From Candidatus Methanophagales archaeon (GTDB lineage: Archaea; Halobacteriota; Syntropharchaeia; Alkanophagales; Methanospirareceae), in the NCBI GenBank assembly GCA_030668065.1, contig DAOUUS010000126.1, forward strand, positions 1-5,352: DNA of 5,352 nucleotides. The letters are read 5' to 3'. Each line of letters starts with the position of its first letter. Positions within the stretch are counted from its first letter, which is position 1. Both the position numbers and the translations under genes were made by a program. The notes beneath the pieces are model-generated. The model saw only the letters and a list, made by a program, of their open reading frames with translations. It did no database searches and was not told where the DNA came from. Positions 1 to 5,352 of the stretch are shown here, piece after piece.

Positions 1-1689
1 ACCCGGATTTAACGTTCTCATCACTGCTGAGCCTGCCATAGCCACCATTGCTTTTGCCGCCAGTATTTTCGATGCTGTCGCTGGATTCCGGCTGAACCAT
101 ACGATATAATCGGCTACCTTTCTCAGCCCTTTGTCCATGCCATCCGTGACAGTCACTAACGGCTGCTCGCAGAGCCATATGAATCCCCTACCGGCCTTCC
201 TATACAAAGTATCTATGTCATACGTGATTCTCTCGTGCGGTGAGAATACCGCCAGTAGCACGACAAATCCCACTGCCGTCATCATCAGTAACTCCAATGT
301 GCCTATCGTATGCGCGAGTCCGTATGCGTGATAGTGTGCCGCTACAGCGGGATAAGGTAGTATCGCGTAGAGCATCTTCGGATATACACCTATGGCAACG
401 CAAAGGAACGCAACAGCACTCATTGCGATCAACATAGGCAACGGTGCTTCTTTAGCCTGTATCGCATCGTTCTTCTTGAAAAACGTGAAATATGTTAGTT
501 TCAAGAACGATAGGAACGTGCCTACGGATCCCAGTATCAACACGATAGTAAGTAGGTGCATCCCTTCCAATTCCACTGCGTGTACCACCATACCTTTGCT
601 CACGTAACCGTTAAATCCGGGCACGCCGGAAATGGAAAATGCTGCTATCATACACGTTATCATAGTTATCGGCATCTTCTTCGCCAACCCACCGAGTTCT
701 GTCAGGTTATGTCTCCCTGTACTATATATCACCGCGCCCATGCACATGAACAATAGCGCCTTATACAGGATATGGTTGAAGATATGTGCGAATCCACCGT
801 TTATGCCTACATACGTGCCTACTCCTATCGCCGCTACCATGTAGCCCACCTGGGATACGATATGGTAAGAGAGAAGTTTCCTCACGTCATTCTGTAACAG
901 TGCGAAAGCAACACCGTAGAGGCACATTAGGCCACCCATGTATGCCACTGCTTCTACGCCGGAATAAGTCCTTGCAAGCACGTACACACCCGTCTTTGTC
1001 GTAAATACGCACATGAATACCGCACCTACTATCGTTGCTTTTGGATATGAATCCGGCAGCCATGTGTGTAACGCTATAAATGCCGTGTTCACACCTATAC
1101 CGATAAGCAGCAGGAAGTATCCGATGCCCGTTTCTACCGGACCTACCGCAATGGAACCTGTATTCATGTAATGTATTATTATACCACCCAGAAGAGCACA
1201 GCCGCCAAACAAGTGGAACAGAATATATCGCATTCCCGCGTTCGTTGCCCTCTCGGTTCGATTGTACCAAATCAGCCCGAGCGAAGAGAACGCCATTATC
1301 TCCCAGAAGATATAGAGCGTAAAGAAGTCACCGGCAAATACCGCTCCCATTGCACTTCCTAAATATAGCAAGCCACAAATAAGCTCGCCATTCTCTTTTA
1401 CTATATCTAATGAGTATATTATCGCAGCCGCGCCGATTATGGCGAATATATAACCCATTATAAGGCTAAAATTATCAACCTCTAAAAACGTTAGCTCCAG
1501 TCCTTGCAGAACCGGAAATACCCAGCTTGTCTGAGGTGTTAATACCGCTACAGCGATTAACCCCAGTACAGCTAAGGCGATAAGATATATCTTCCTCGCC
1601 TTACCCTGTCCAAACAGGAGTAACAAGGCGGCCCCAATAAGATAAATAAAAGCTGGGGGCACACTGGGTATTCCTCCTATGTCTATCAT
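1..1689 (-). CDS. MrpD/NuoM-like proton-conducting antiporter subunit (3' end cut by window)
   Basis: This is an integral membrane ion-translocating subunit of the family shared by Mrp Na+/H+ antiporter subunit D and complex I subunits NuoL/M/N. The frame is open for 563 codons from ATG 1689 to the window edge, so the C-terminus is missing. About 14 hydrophobic segments are visible. Family charge positions are present: E130 in FWEIMAF (TM5 glutamate), H208 and the LPDSYPKAT loop, K232 in FTTKTGVYVLAR (TM7 lysine), H302/H306/K310 in HIFNHILYKALLF, and K365 in GFNGYVSKG (TM12 lysine). The FTTKT and WEIMAF wording resembles MrpD-like orphan or hydrogenase/Hdr-linked subunits more than classical NuoM. 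GGTGGG at 1703-1698 lies 8 bases before the ATG and supports the start. It follows the small membrane-protein gene by 39 bases and is probably co-transcribed with it. Residues 486-563 form an extension beyond the core. The coupling ion and partner complex cannot be told from this window. Confidence 0.93.
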   Translation of the reverse strand, partial: MIDIGGIPSVPPAFIYLIGAALLLLFGQGKARKIYLIALAVLGLIAVAVLTPQTSWVFPVLQGLELTFLEVDNFSLIMGYIFAIIGAAAIIYSLDIVKENGELICGLLYLGSAMGAVFAGDFFTLYIFWEIMAFSSLGLIWYNRTERATNAGMRYILFHLFGGCALLGGIIIHYMNTGSIAVGPVETGIGYFLLLIGIGVNTAFIALHTWLPDSYPKATIVGAVFMCVFTTKTGVYVLARTYSGVEAVAYMGGLMCLYGVAFALLQNDVRKLLSYHIVSQVGYMVAAIGVGTYVGINGGFAHIFNHILYKALLFMCMGAVIYSTGRHNLTELGGLAKKMPITMITCMIAAFSISGVPGFNGYVSKGMVVHAVELEGMHLLTIVLILGSVGTFLSFLKLTYFTFFKKNDAIQAKEAPLPMLIAMSAVAFLCVAIGVYPKMLYAILPYPAVAAHYHAYGLAHTIGTLELLMMTAVGFVVLLAVFSPHERITYDIDTLYRKAGRGFIWLCEQPLVTVTDGMDKGLRKVADYIVWFSRNPATASKILAAKAMVAMAGSAVMRTLNPG

Positions 1690-1728
1690 TCTGTTATCCC
1701 ACCTTTTCCTTTTTCCGTTCTACGAGAC

Positions 1729-1989
1729 CTAAATCCAAAACGCACCGTACGTCATGGACATGAGCGCATACGCAGCGCCAAAAGTAATCGCATACAGCAT
1801 CGCAGTCCATATCGCTAACGTTCTGGTATCCTCTAAATACCCACTTTTTTCTAATTCCAGTACATGGCGCACCGGATTAGAATTCGCCACGGCTACACCG
1901 GCCTCATCGAACATTACCCGAGTTGCAAGCCCTGGATTCCTACCGAAACAGCCCCACGAGTTCAAAAATCCACCTATTCCTATTTCCAT
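1729..1989 (-). CDS. Small single-span membrane protein, copy 2
   Basis: This is an 86-residue protein of a family I do not recognise. The first ~55 residues are polar and probably cytoplasmic, with FGRNP near 15-19, SNPVR near 37-41 and a charged ELEKSGYLEDT stretch. The last ~30 residues, from about 57 to 86, are hydrophobic and end in MSMTYGAFWI, which suggests a tail-anchored or single-span protein. There is no signal peptide. A strong GGAGGG at 2004-1999, 9 bases before ATG 1989, fixes the start. About 58 residues are identical to the 84-residue protein at 2358-2612, so the two are paralogs. It lies 29 bases after a winged-helix gene and 39 bases before the MrpD-like gene. A role as accessory subunit or anchor for that transporter is inference from position only. 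Paralogy and a purifying-looking pattern of substitutions make it a real gene. Confidence 0.85.
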   Translation of the reverse strand: MEIGIGGFLNSWGCFGRNPGLATRVMFDEAGVAVANSNPVRHVLELEKSGYLEDTRTLAIWTAMLYAITFGAAYALMSMTYGAFWI

Positions 1990-2018
1990 TTTCTTATTCC
2001 CTCCTTTTTATATTCCTT

Positions 2019-2330
2019 TTAGGCTTCCTGCCTACTTTCGATCATGGATTTACCACGTTCGGAAAGCCGATAGTATGCCTCATCTCCTTGCTCCATCTCC
2101 TCTACAACCCCTTGTCTTAGAAGTGATTTCGCCACATCAAACCTGCCCGCACCTCTCAACCCTTTAATGATATTTGTTTTGTCTATACCGGTGTCTTTGG
2201 CAATTTCCGCCGGATACGAAGTCTCTGGATAGTTGTTATACAGATACATTAGAATCTCACTTCTCACTCTGTTCTTTCTAATAGACACTAACACATCCCC
2301 AAATCCCGTTTTTTTAGCTTTTCCCAACAT
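2019..2330 (-). CDS. Winged-helix DNA-binding regulator, copy 2
   Basis: This is a 103-residue soluble protein with the pattern of an archaeal MarR/ArsR-like winged-helix repressor and no other domain. The order is a helix RVRSEILMYLYNNYP (about 21-35), a helix-turn-helix SYPAEIAKDTGIDKTNIIKGL (about 38-58) and a wing with RQGVVEEMEQ then YYRLSERGKSMIE (about 72-99). I chose ATG 2330 over the in-frame GTG at 2339 because the Shine-Dalgarno GGAGTG at 2342-2337 covers that GTG and sits 6 bases before the ATG. It is about 67% identical over 80 residues to the winged-helix protein at 2980-3285. The gene lies between the two small membrane-protein genes, 18-29 bases from each, in one operon with them. 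Auto-regulation at the palindrome at 2676-2701 is plausible, but no ligand or target can be seen. Confidence 0.88.
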   Translation of the reverse strand: MLGKAKKTGFGDVLVSIRKNRVRSEILMYLYNNYPETSYPAEIAKDTGIDKTNIIKGLRGAGRFDVAKSLLRQGVVEEMEQGDEAYYRLSERGKSMIESRQEA

Positions 2331-2336
2331 TTTTTT

Positions 2337-2342
2337 CACTCC
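2337..2342 (-). promoter_or_regulatory. Shine-Dalgarno site that decides the copy-2 regulator start
   Basis: GGAGTG reads on the minus strand, followed by six A residues and ATG 2330. The upstream GTG at 2339 lies inside this site and so is unlikely to be the initiation codon. Confidence 0.7.
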
Positions 2343-2357
2343 TTTTTTACAATTGCC

Positions 2358-2612
2358 CTAAAACCAAAACGCACCGTACGTCATGGACATGAGCGCAAAC
2401 GCAGCACTAAAAGTAATCGCATACAGCATCGCAGCACATATCGCTAAGGTGTGAGTATCCTCTAAATACCCGTTTTTCTCGAGTTCCATAATCTGACGCA
2501 CCGGATTAGAGTGCGCTACGGTCGCACTTACTTCATCTATCAGTACCCTGGTCGCAAGCTCAGGGTTCCTACCAAAATAGCTCCAAGAGCCAAAAATTCT
2601 ATTCATTTCCAT
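2358..2612 (-). CDS. Small single-span membrane protein, copy 1
   Basis: This is an 84-residue paralog of the protein at 1729-1989, of no family I recognise. The N-terminal ~53 residues are polar, with FGRNPELATRV, SNPVRQIMELEK and GYLEDT. The C-terminal ~30 residues, beginning at TLAICAAMLYA, form one hydrophobic segment ending MSMTYGAFWF. ATG 2612 is preceded at 10 bases by GGAGGG (2628-2623), matching the arrangement in copy 2. A second ATG at 2606 would shorten the protein by only two residues. It is the first gene after the promoter at 2702-2718 and is followed after 18 bases by its neighbouring winged-helix gene, so it heads the operon that ends with the MrpD-like transporter. The mostly conservative differences from copy 2 argue that both copies are used. 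Its function is unknown; membrane anchoring or an accessory transporter role is inference. Confidence 0.84.
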   Translation of the reverse strand: MEMNRIFGSWSYFGRNPELATRVLIDEVSATVAHSNPVRQIMELEKNGYLEDTHTLAICAAMLYAITFSAAFALMSMTYGAFWF

Positions 2613-2660
2613 TTTCTTTTTGCCCTCCTTTTTTTTATCCCTTTTTTTCTTCCCGCGTCA

Positions 2661-2676
2661 GCACATACACATGTGC
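2661..2676. promoter_or_regulatory. Perfect inverted repeat in the predicted leader
   Basis: GCACAT-ACAC-ATGTGC is a perfect 6-bp inverted repeat with a 4-base spacer, containing the 8-base palindrome CACATGTG. It abuts the operator-like palindrome at 2676-2701 and falls at the start of the predicted leader of the transporter operon. It could be a second regulator site or a short RNA hairpin. Confidence 0.45.
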
Positions 2677-2701
2677 CTACATATACATCTATATGTGTAG
2701 G
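2676..2701. promoter_or_regulatory. Operator-like palindrome between TATA box and start site
   Basis: CCTACATATA and TATGTGTAGG form 10-base arms around a 6-base spacer with one mismatch. On the minus strand the palindrome starts directly after the TATA box at 2702-2710 and reaches the expected transcription start near 2680. Archaeal repressors commonly bind in this position to block polymerase recruitment. A dimeric winged-helix protein such as either of those encoded here is the natural candidate, which is inference. Confidence 0.55.
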
Positions 2702-2718
2702 TATATATAAGCTTTTCG
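2702..2718 (-). promoter_or_regulatory. Archaeal promoter (BRE and TATA box) of the transporter operon
   Basis: The minus strand reads CGAAAAGC followed by TTATATATA, a near-consensus BRE and box A. A start about 25 bases downstream would be near 2680 and would give a leader of roughly 65-70 bases to ATG 2612. No other equally good promoter is seen in the short gaps downstream, so one transcript for the four genes is likely. Confidence 0.75.
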
Positions 2719-2738
2719 ATTATTCGTTGTAACGTCAT

Positions 2739-2760
2739 AAAAAAGCAGGGCTGTATAGCC
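2739..2760 (-). terminator. Probable terminator of the sensory operon
   Basis: On the minus strand a short inverted repeat, GGCT-ATAC-AGCC, is followed by CCTGC and a run of six T. The T-run suits archaeal termination, and the place is right: downstream of the winged-helix gene ending at 2980 and upstream of the next promoter. The stem is only 4 bp, so the call rests mostly on the T-run and position. Confidence 0.4.
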
Positions 2761-2979
2761 GGACAATAAAGCACGTGTTCCTAATCACAAAAAGGAAATA
2801 CAATTAAATACGAATGTGAAACCGGTACTAATGGTATTTGTTATTTGTTTGACGGTACGGGTATGTATCAGGATTAAAACTTTTATAAGTGGCTATACAA
2901 ACACAAAAACCGATTACAGATGGACAATCCCGAAATAGCTCTAATTCTTAAATCATGATCGATTAACAATAATTGCGCT

Positions 2980-3285
2980 CTAACTCTTCTGTATGCTCTC
3001 TATCACGGATTTACCCAGCTCAGAAAGCCGATAATATGTAGCTTTTTCGCGCTCTATCTTCTCCACAACGCCCTGAGTGAGAAGAGAATTTGCCGCATCG
3101 AACCTGCTGCCCATCCCCCTTAACCCCCCGATGACATTTGTAGGATCTATCCCTGTGTTCCTACCAATCTCCGCGGGATACGAAGCATTGGGATAAATTT
3201 TATAGAGATACATTACGATTTCAGTCCGAACCCTGCTCCTTCTTAGAGAACGCAAAATCTCCTCAAATAGCAGATTATCACTCAT
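2980..3285 (-). CDS. Winged-helix DNA-binding regulator, copy 1
   Basis: This is a 101-residue winged-helix protein that probably gives the adjacent two-component system its DNA-binding output. Visible parts are RVRTEIVMYLYKIYP (about 18-32), the helix-turn-helix SYPAEIGRNTGIDPTNVIGGL (about 35-55) and a wing with TQGVVEKIE then YYRLSELGKSVIE (about 70-96). The frame is open further up to ATG 3351, but I start at ATG 3285. This codon overlaps the receiver gene's TGA as ATGA, its product matches the length of copy 2 (103 residues), and the extra 22 residues would lie wholly inside the receiver gene and have no counterpart in copy 2. The overlap implies translational coupling. It is followed by the gene-free gap. 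It may bind the operator-like site ahead of the next operon, which is inference. Confidence 0.9.
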   Translation of the reverse strand: MSDNLLFEEILRSLRRSRVRTEIVMYLYKIYPNASYPAEIGRNTGIDPTNVIGGLRGMGSRFDAANSLLTQGVVEKIEREKATYYRLSELGKSVIESIQKS

Positions 3286-3665
3286 TCCTTGCCATTCCTC
3301 TGCAGTCTTTCGAGCGCAGCAAATAAATTCTTTATCGAGAACGGTTTCCACAGGTATTCTCCCACGCCCGCATCCAGCGCTGCGTTCTTCTGCTCCGGCG
3401 TGCCCAAAGCGGTAATTGCAATGATCAATGCGTTCGGATCATATTTCTTTATCTCCTTTATCGCTTGAATTCCATCCATCACCTCCATCGCCAGGTCCAT
3501 GGTAACGAGGTCCGGCTTCAGTTCTTTGTATTTCTCTACCGCTTCTTTTCCATTAACCGCGAAGTCCACCACTTCGTACCGGTCCTTCTGCTGTTCCAGC
3601 ATCTCCGCCAGCATTTCGCGCATATACGCCGCATCTTCCACGATCAAAATCCTCTTCTTCTGCAT
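3282..3665 (-). CDS. CheY-like single-domain response regulator
   Basis: This is a 127-residue receiver domain with no output domain, as is common among archaeal response regulators. Landmarks are the acidic pair E10-D11 in LIVEDAAYM, the phospho-acceptor D57 in LVTMDLAM, T85 in IAITALG and K107 in WKPFS, so all residues needed for phosphorylation are present. The usual proline after the phospho-site motif is replaced: the sequence reads DLAMEVMDG, with E61 where most receivers have P. The gene starts 16 bases after the kinase stop, behind GGTGGGG (3676-3670), and its stop overlaps the start of the winged-helix gene. It most likely receives phosphate from the adjacent kinase and signals by protein contact, perhaps to the coupled winged-helix protein. 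That last step is inference. Confidence 0.95.
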   Translation of the reverse strand: MQKKRILIVEDAAYMREMLAEMLEQQKDRYEVVDFAVNGKEAVEKYKELKPDLVTMDLAMEVMDGIQAIKEIKKYDPNALIIAITALGTPEQKNAALDAGVGEYLWKPFSIKNLFAALERLQRNGKE

Positions 3666-3681
3666 CTTTCCCCACCCTTTA

Positions 3682-5352
3682 TCATTGCCTTTTTGGCATT
3701 ATAAAGAAGAACTTTGAACCCTTTCCTGATTCGCTTGTAGCCCATACTTTACCGCCATGCAAATTTACATATTCCTTAACTATTGATAAACCCAGCCCAA
3801 GACTGCCTGGCTTACGAGTCAAGGAGGTATCAACCATATAAAAACGCTCGAATACCTTTGGTAGATGTTCCTCGGATATACCAATCCCTGTATCTGTAAT
3901 ACAAACACGTATATCTTCCCCCGTATCCTCAGCACTGATGTCTATTTTCCCTCCTTCCTCTGTATATTTGATTGCATTGGAAACCAAATTGGAGAATATA
4001 GCGGCTGTCTTCTCCTTATCTGCCTGGATTTCTATCTCGGGAACGGTCATAGAAATAACCAGATTCTTCTTCTTTGCCGCAGGTTCAACTCCCTTAACCA
4101 CTTCCTGTACTACTTCTGAGAGGTGCACCTCTTCCACAACTAGATCTATCTTCTTACCGTCAATGGTCGCGAGTTGTAACATCCGGTTTATCATCATATC
4201 CAGCTCTCTTGCTGATTGTTCTATATTAGAGAGATACCGTCTCCCCTTCTCCGGCAGTTCACAGCTCTCCAGCAGACTTGCATACCCTACAATTGGTGCT
4301 AGCGGGGACCGCATCTCGTGATATGCAACATTAAGGAAATCCCGTTTCATCTTATCCAGCTCCGTAAGTCTTTCGCAGGTCTCACGCAATTCTTCCTCCT
4401 TCCTTTTTAACTCTGTAATGTCAAGCAAGGCTGCAATGCACCTGTTTACCCCTGGAATCGGTTCTATCCAGGCATTCACCTGCTTTATCTCTCCAGTGTG
4501 GCTAACGAATCTGAATAGACAGCCTGCGGGTGCACCCCCTTCTCTTCTTTCCGCGCAATAATTCAGCACCCTCTCTCTGTCTTCATCCGCGATGAAATCG
4601 CCCCATTTCTTACCCACTATCTCTTCCCTTGAGTAGTCACTCAGGAGCGCAAATTCCTGGTTCGCTAAAGATATTATTCCGCTCTCCTCAAGGACACACA
4701 AAGCGGTGAGTGCATGCTCGAAGATTATCCTGTATCGCTCCTCAGCTTCCCTTAACTCATCCTCCATTCGCTTTCGCTCACTGATATCTCTAAAAATCGT
4801 TAATTTTGAGATGGTACCATTAATATTCTTCAGTGGCGTCTCAACAAGGTCATAAGTTATGTCCTTTCTGCGTGAGTGCCACTCCCACCGCACTGTCTTT
4901 CCTTTCATTACCTCGGTATTTTTGCACCGCGGACAGGGGTCTTCTCTATTATGAAACACCTTATGGCAGACATCGCCGACATGGTATCCAAACACATCAA
5001 TCAAAACCTTGTTCATAAACTCTACTTTATAGTCTTTTGATACAATGTACACACCATCTGCCATGCTCTCAAGTATCAAATTCAGGTTGTCGCGCTCCTC
5101 TTTTATCTTCTCTTCCAACTCCACCTCTTTGGTTACATCGCGGCTCACACGGACTGTCCCTATCGGCACGTCATTTTTGTCCCTCAACAATGCCGCCGAC
5201 ATGCTGATGTGTAGCGGCTTTTTAGCCTTATTTAACACGATTGTTCTATAATTCTTGAGTTCGCCATCTCGCTGTACAATTTCCATTATCCGCTCCGCTT
5301 CTTCAGGTTCCGCAAAGAATTTTTTGTTTGGCGTTCCTATTACCTCGTCTGC
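3682..5352 (-). CDS. Multi-PAS sensor histidine kinase (5' end cut by window)
   Basis: The frame is open to the right edge, so the true start lies outside; the ATG at 5286 falls within a PAS domain and is not taken as the start. In the 556 visible residues I see the C-terminal half of one PAS/PAC (1 to ~75), a full PAS (~88-190) with C129, H130, C140 and C143 as CHKVFHNREDPCPRC, a third PAS (~203-318), a helical linker, a HisKA domain with phospho-accepting H345 in AYHEMRSPLAP, and an HATPase domain. The latter has the N-box N455/N459, G1 box DTGIGI (487-492), F-box FERFY (501-505) and G2 box around G519/G521. No membrane segment is visible, so it looks cytosolic unless the missing part adds one. 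It should autophosphorylate on sensing an unknown signal and pass phosphate to the receiver 16 bases downstream. Confidence 0.95.
   Translation of the reverse strand, partial: ADEVIGTPNKKFFAEPEEAERIMEIVQRDGELKNYRTIVLNKAKKPLHISMSAALLRDKNDVPIGTVRVSRDVTKEVELEEKIKEERDNLNLILESMADGVYIVSKDYKVEFMNKVLIDVFGYHVGDVCHKVFHNREDPCPRCKNTEVMKGKTVRWEWHSRRKDITYDLVETPLKNINGTISKLTIFRDISERKRMEDELREAEERYRIIFEHALTALCVLEESGIISLANQEFALLSDYSREEIVGKKWGDFIADEDRERVLNYCAERREGGAPAGCLFRFVSHTGEIKQVNAWIEPIPGVNRCIAALLDITELKRKEEELRETCERLTELDKMKRDFLNVAYHEMRSPLAPIVGYASLLESCELPEKGRRYLSNIEQSARELDMMINRMLQLATIDGKKIDLVVEEVHLSEVVQEVVKGVEPAAKKKNLVISMTVPEIEIQADKEKTAAIFSNLVSNAIKYTEEGGKIDISAEDTGEDIRVCITDTGIGISEEHLPKVFERFYMVDTSLTRKPGSLGLGLSIVKEYVNLHGGKVWATSESGKGSKFFFIMPKRQ

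Larger units (their letters stand above)
2613..2979. other. Gene-free regulatory gap between the two operons
   Basis: This is 367 bases, visibly richer in A and T than the flanking genes, with no convincing reading frame on either strand. It separates the sensory operon from the transporter operon and holds the terminator, promoter and palindromes listed separately. It also holds a TATA-like site at 2879-2890 that could serve either strand. Confidence 0.75.

Noticed and set aside
887..1270. Minus-strand frame of 127 codons inside the transporter gene
   Set aside because: It is an alternative frame of the MrpD-like gene, whose own frame is open throughout with family motifs; this one is rich in R, C and H and has no recognisable domain.
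1754..2167. Plus-strand frame of 137 codons opposite the copy-2 genes
   Set aside because: It crosses a gene boundary antisense to two genes supported by paralogy and Shine-Dalgarno sites, and it has no counterpart opposite copy 1.
2752..2899. Perfect 9-bp inverted repeat, TGTATAGCC and GGCTATACA, bounding 148 bases like a small transposable element
   Set aside because: A 9-bp match in an AT-rich gap of this size is expected by chance fairly often, and there is no flanking target duplication.
3286..3351. Longer start for the copy-1 winged-helix protein at ATG 3351
   Set aside because: The added 22 residues lie entirely within the receiver gene, are absent from the paralog, and the ATGA overlap at 3285 gives a better start.
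3938..4321. Plus-strand frame of 127 codons opposite the kinase domain
   Set aside because: It is antisense to conserved HisKA/HATPase motifs, rich in serine and isoleucine, with no recognisable features.
5284..5286. ATG 5286 as the start of the histidine kinase
   Set aside because: The frame continues upstream to the edge as recognisable PAS sequence, so this methionine is internal.

Overview
The window reads as archaeal, probably a methanogen- or ANME-like euryarchaeon. This rests on a textbook TATA/BRE promoter on the minus strand, purine-rich Shine-Dalgarno sites before most genes, frequent ATA and AGG codons, and a type of short winged-helix regulator and PAS-rich histidine kinase that I associate with Methanomicrobia and ANME-1 genomes. 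The lineage call is inference from style and is only moderately secure. Every gene I can support is on the minus strand, so the window is described below from its right end to its left.

Right half (5352 to 2980): a sensory cluster. A multi-PAS histidine kinase that runs off the right edge is followed after 16 bases by a stand-alone CheY-like receiver with no output domain. Its stop codon overlaps the start codon of a short winged-helix DNA-binding protein (ATGA). Together these look like a split two-component system in which the receiver and the DNA-binding part are separate but translationally coupled proteins.

Middle (2979 to 2613): an AT-rich gap of 367 bases without a gene. It contains a likely minus-strand terminator for the sensory operon, a strong minus-strand archaeal promoter, and an imperfect palindrome placed between that promoter's TATA box and the expected transcription start. 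A second, perfect palindrome abuts the first.

Left half (2612 to 1): a second operon. It holds a small single-span membrane protein, a second winged-helix protein, a second copy of the small membrane protein, and a large MrpD/NuoM-type proton- or sodium-translocating antiporter subunit that runs off the left edge.

The winged-helix gene and the small membrane-protein gene each occur twice in alternating order, so a two-gene module appears to have been duplicated. The layout suggests, but does not prove, that a cytoplasmic (perhaps redox or ligand) sensor controls, through one or both winged-helix proteins acting on the palindromic site, an ion-translocating membrane complex to which the small tail-anchored proteins may belong. 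I see no RNA gene, CRISPR array or insertion sequence.
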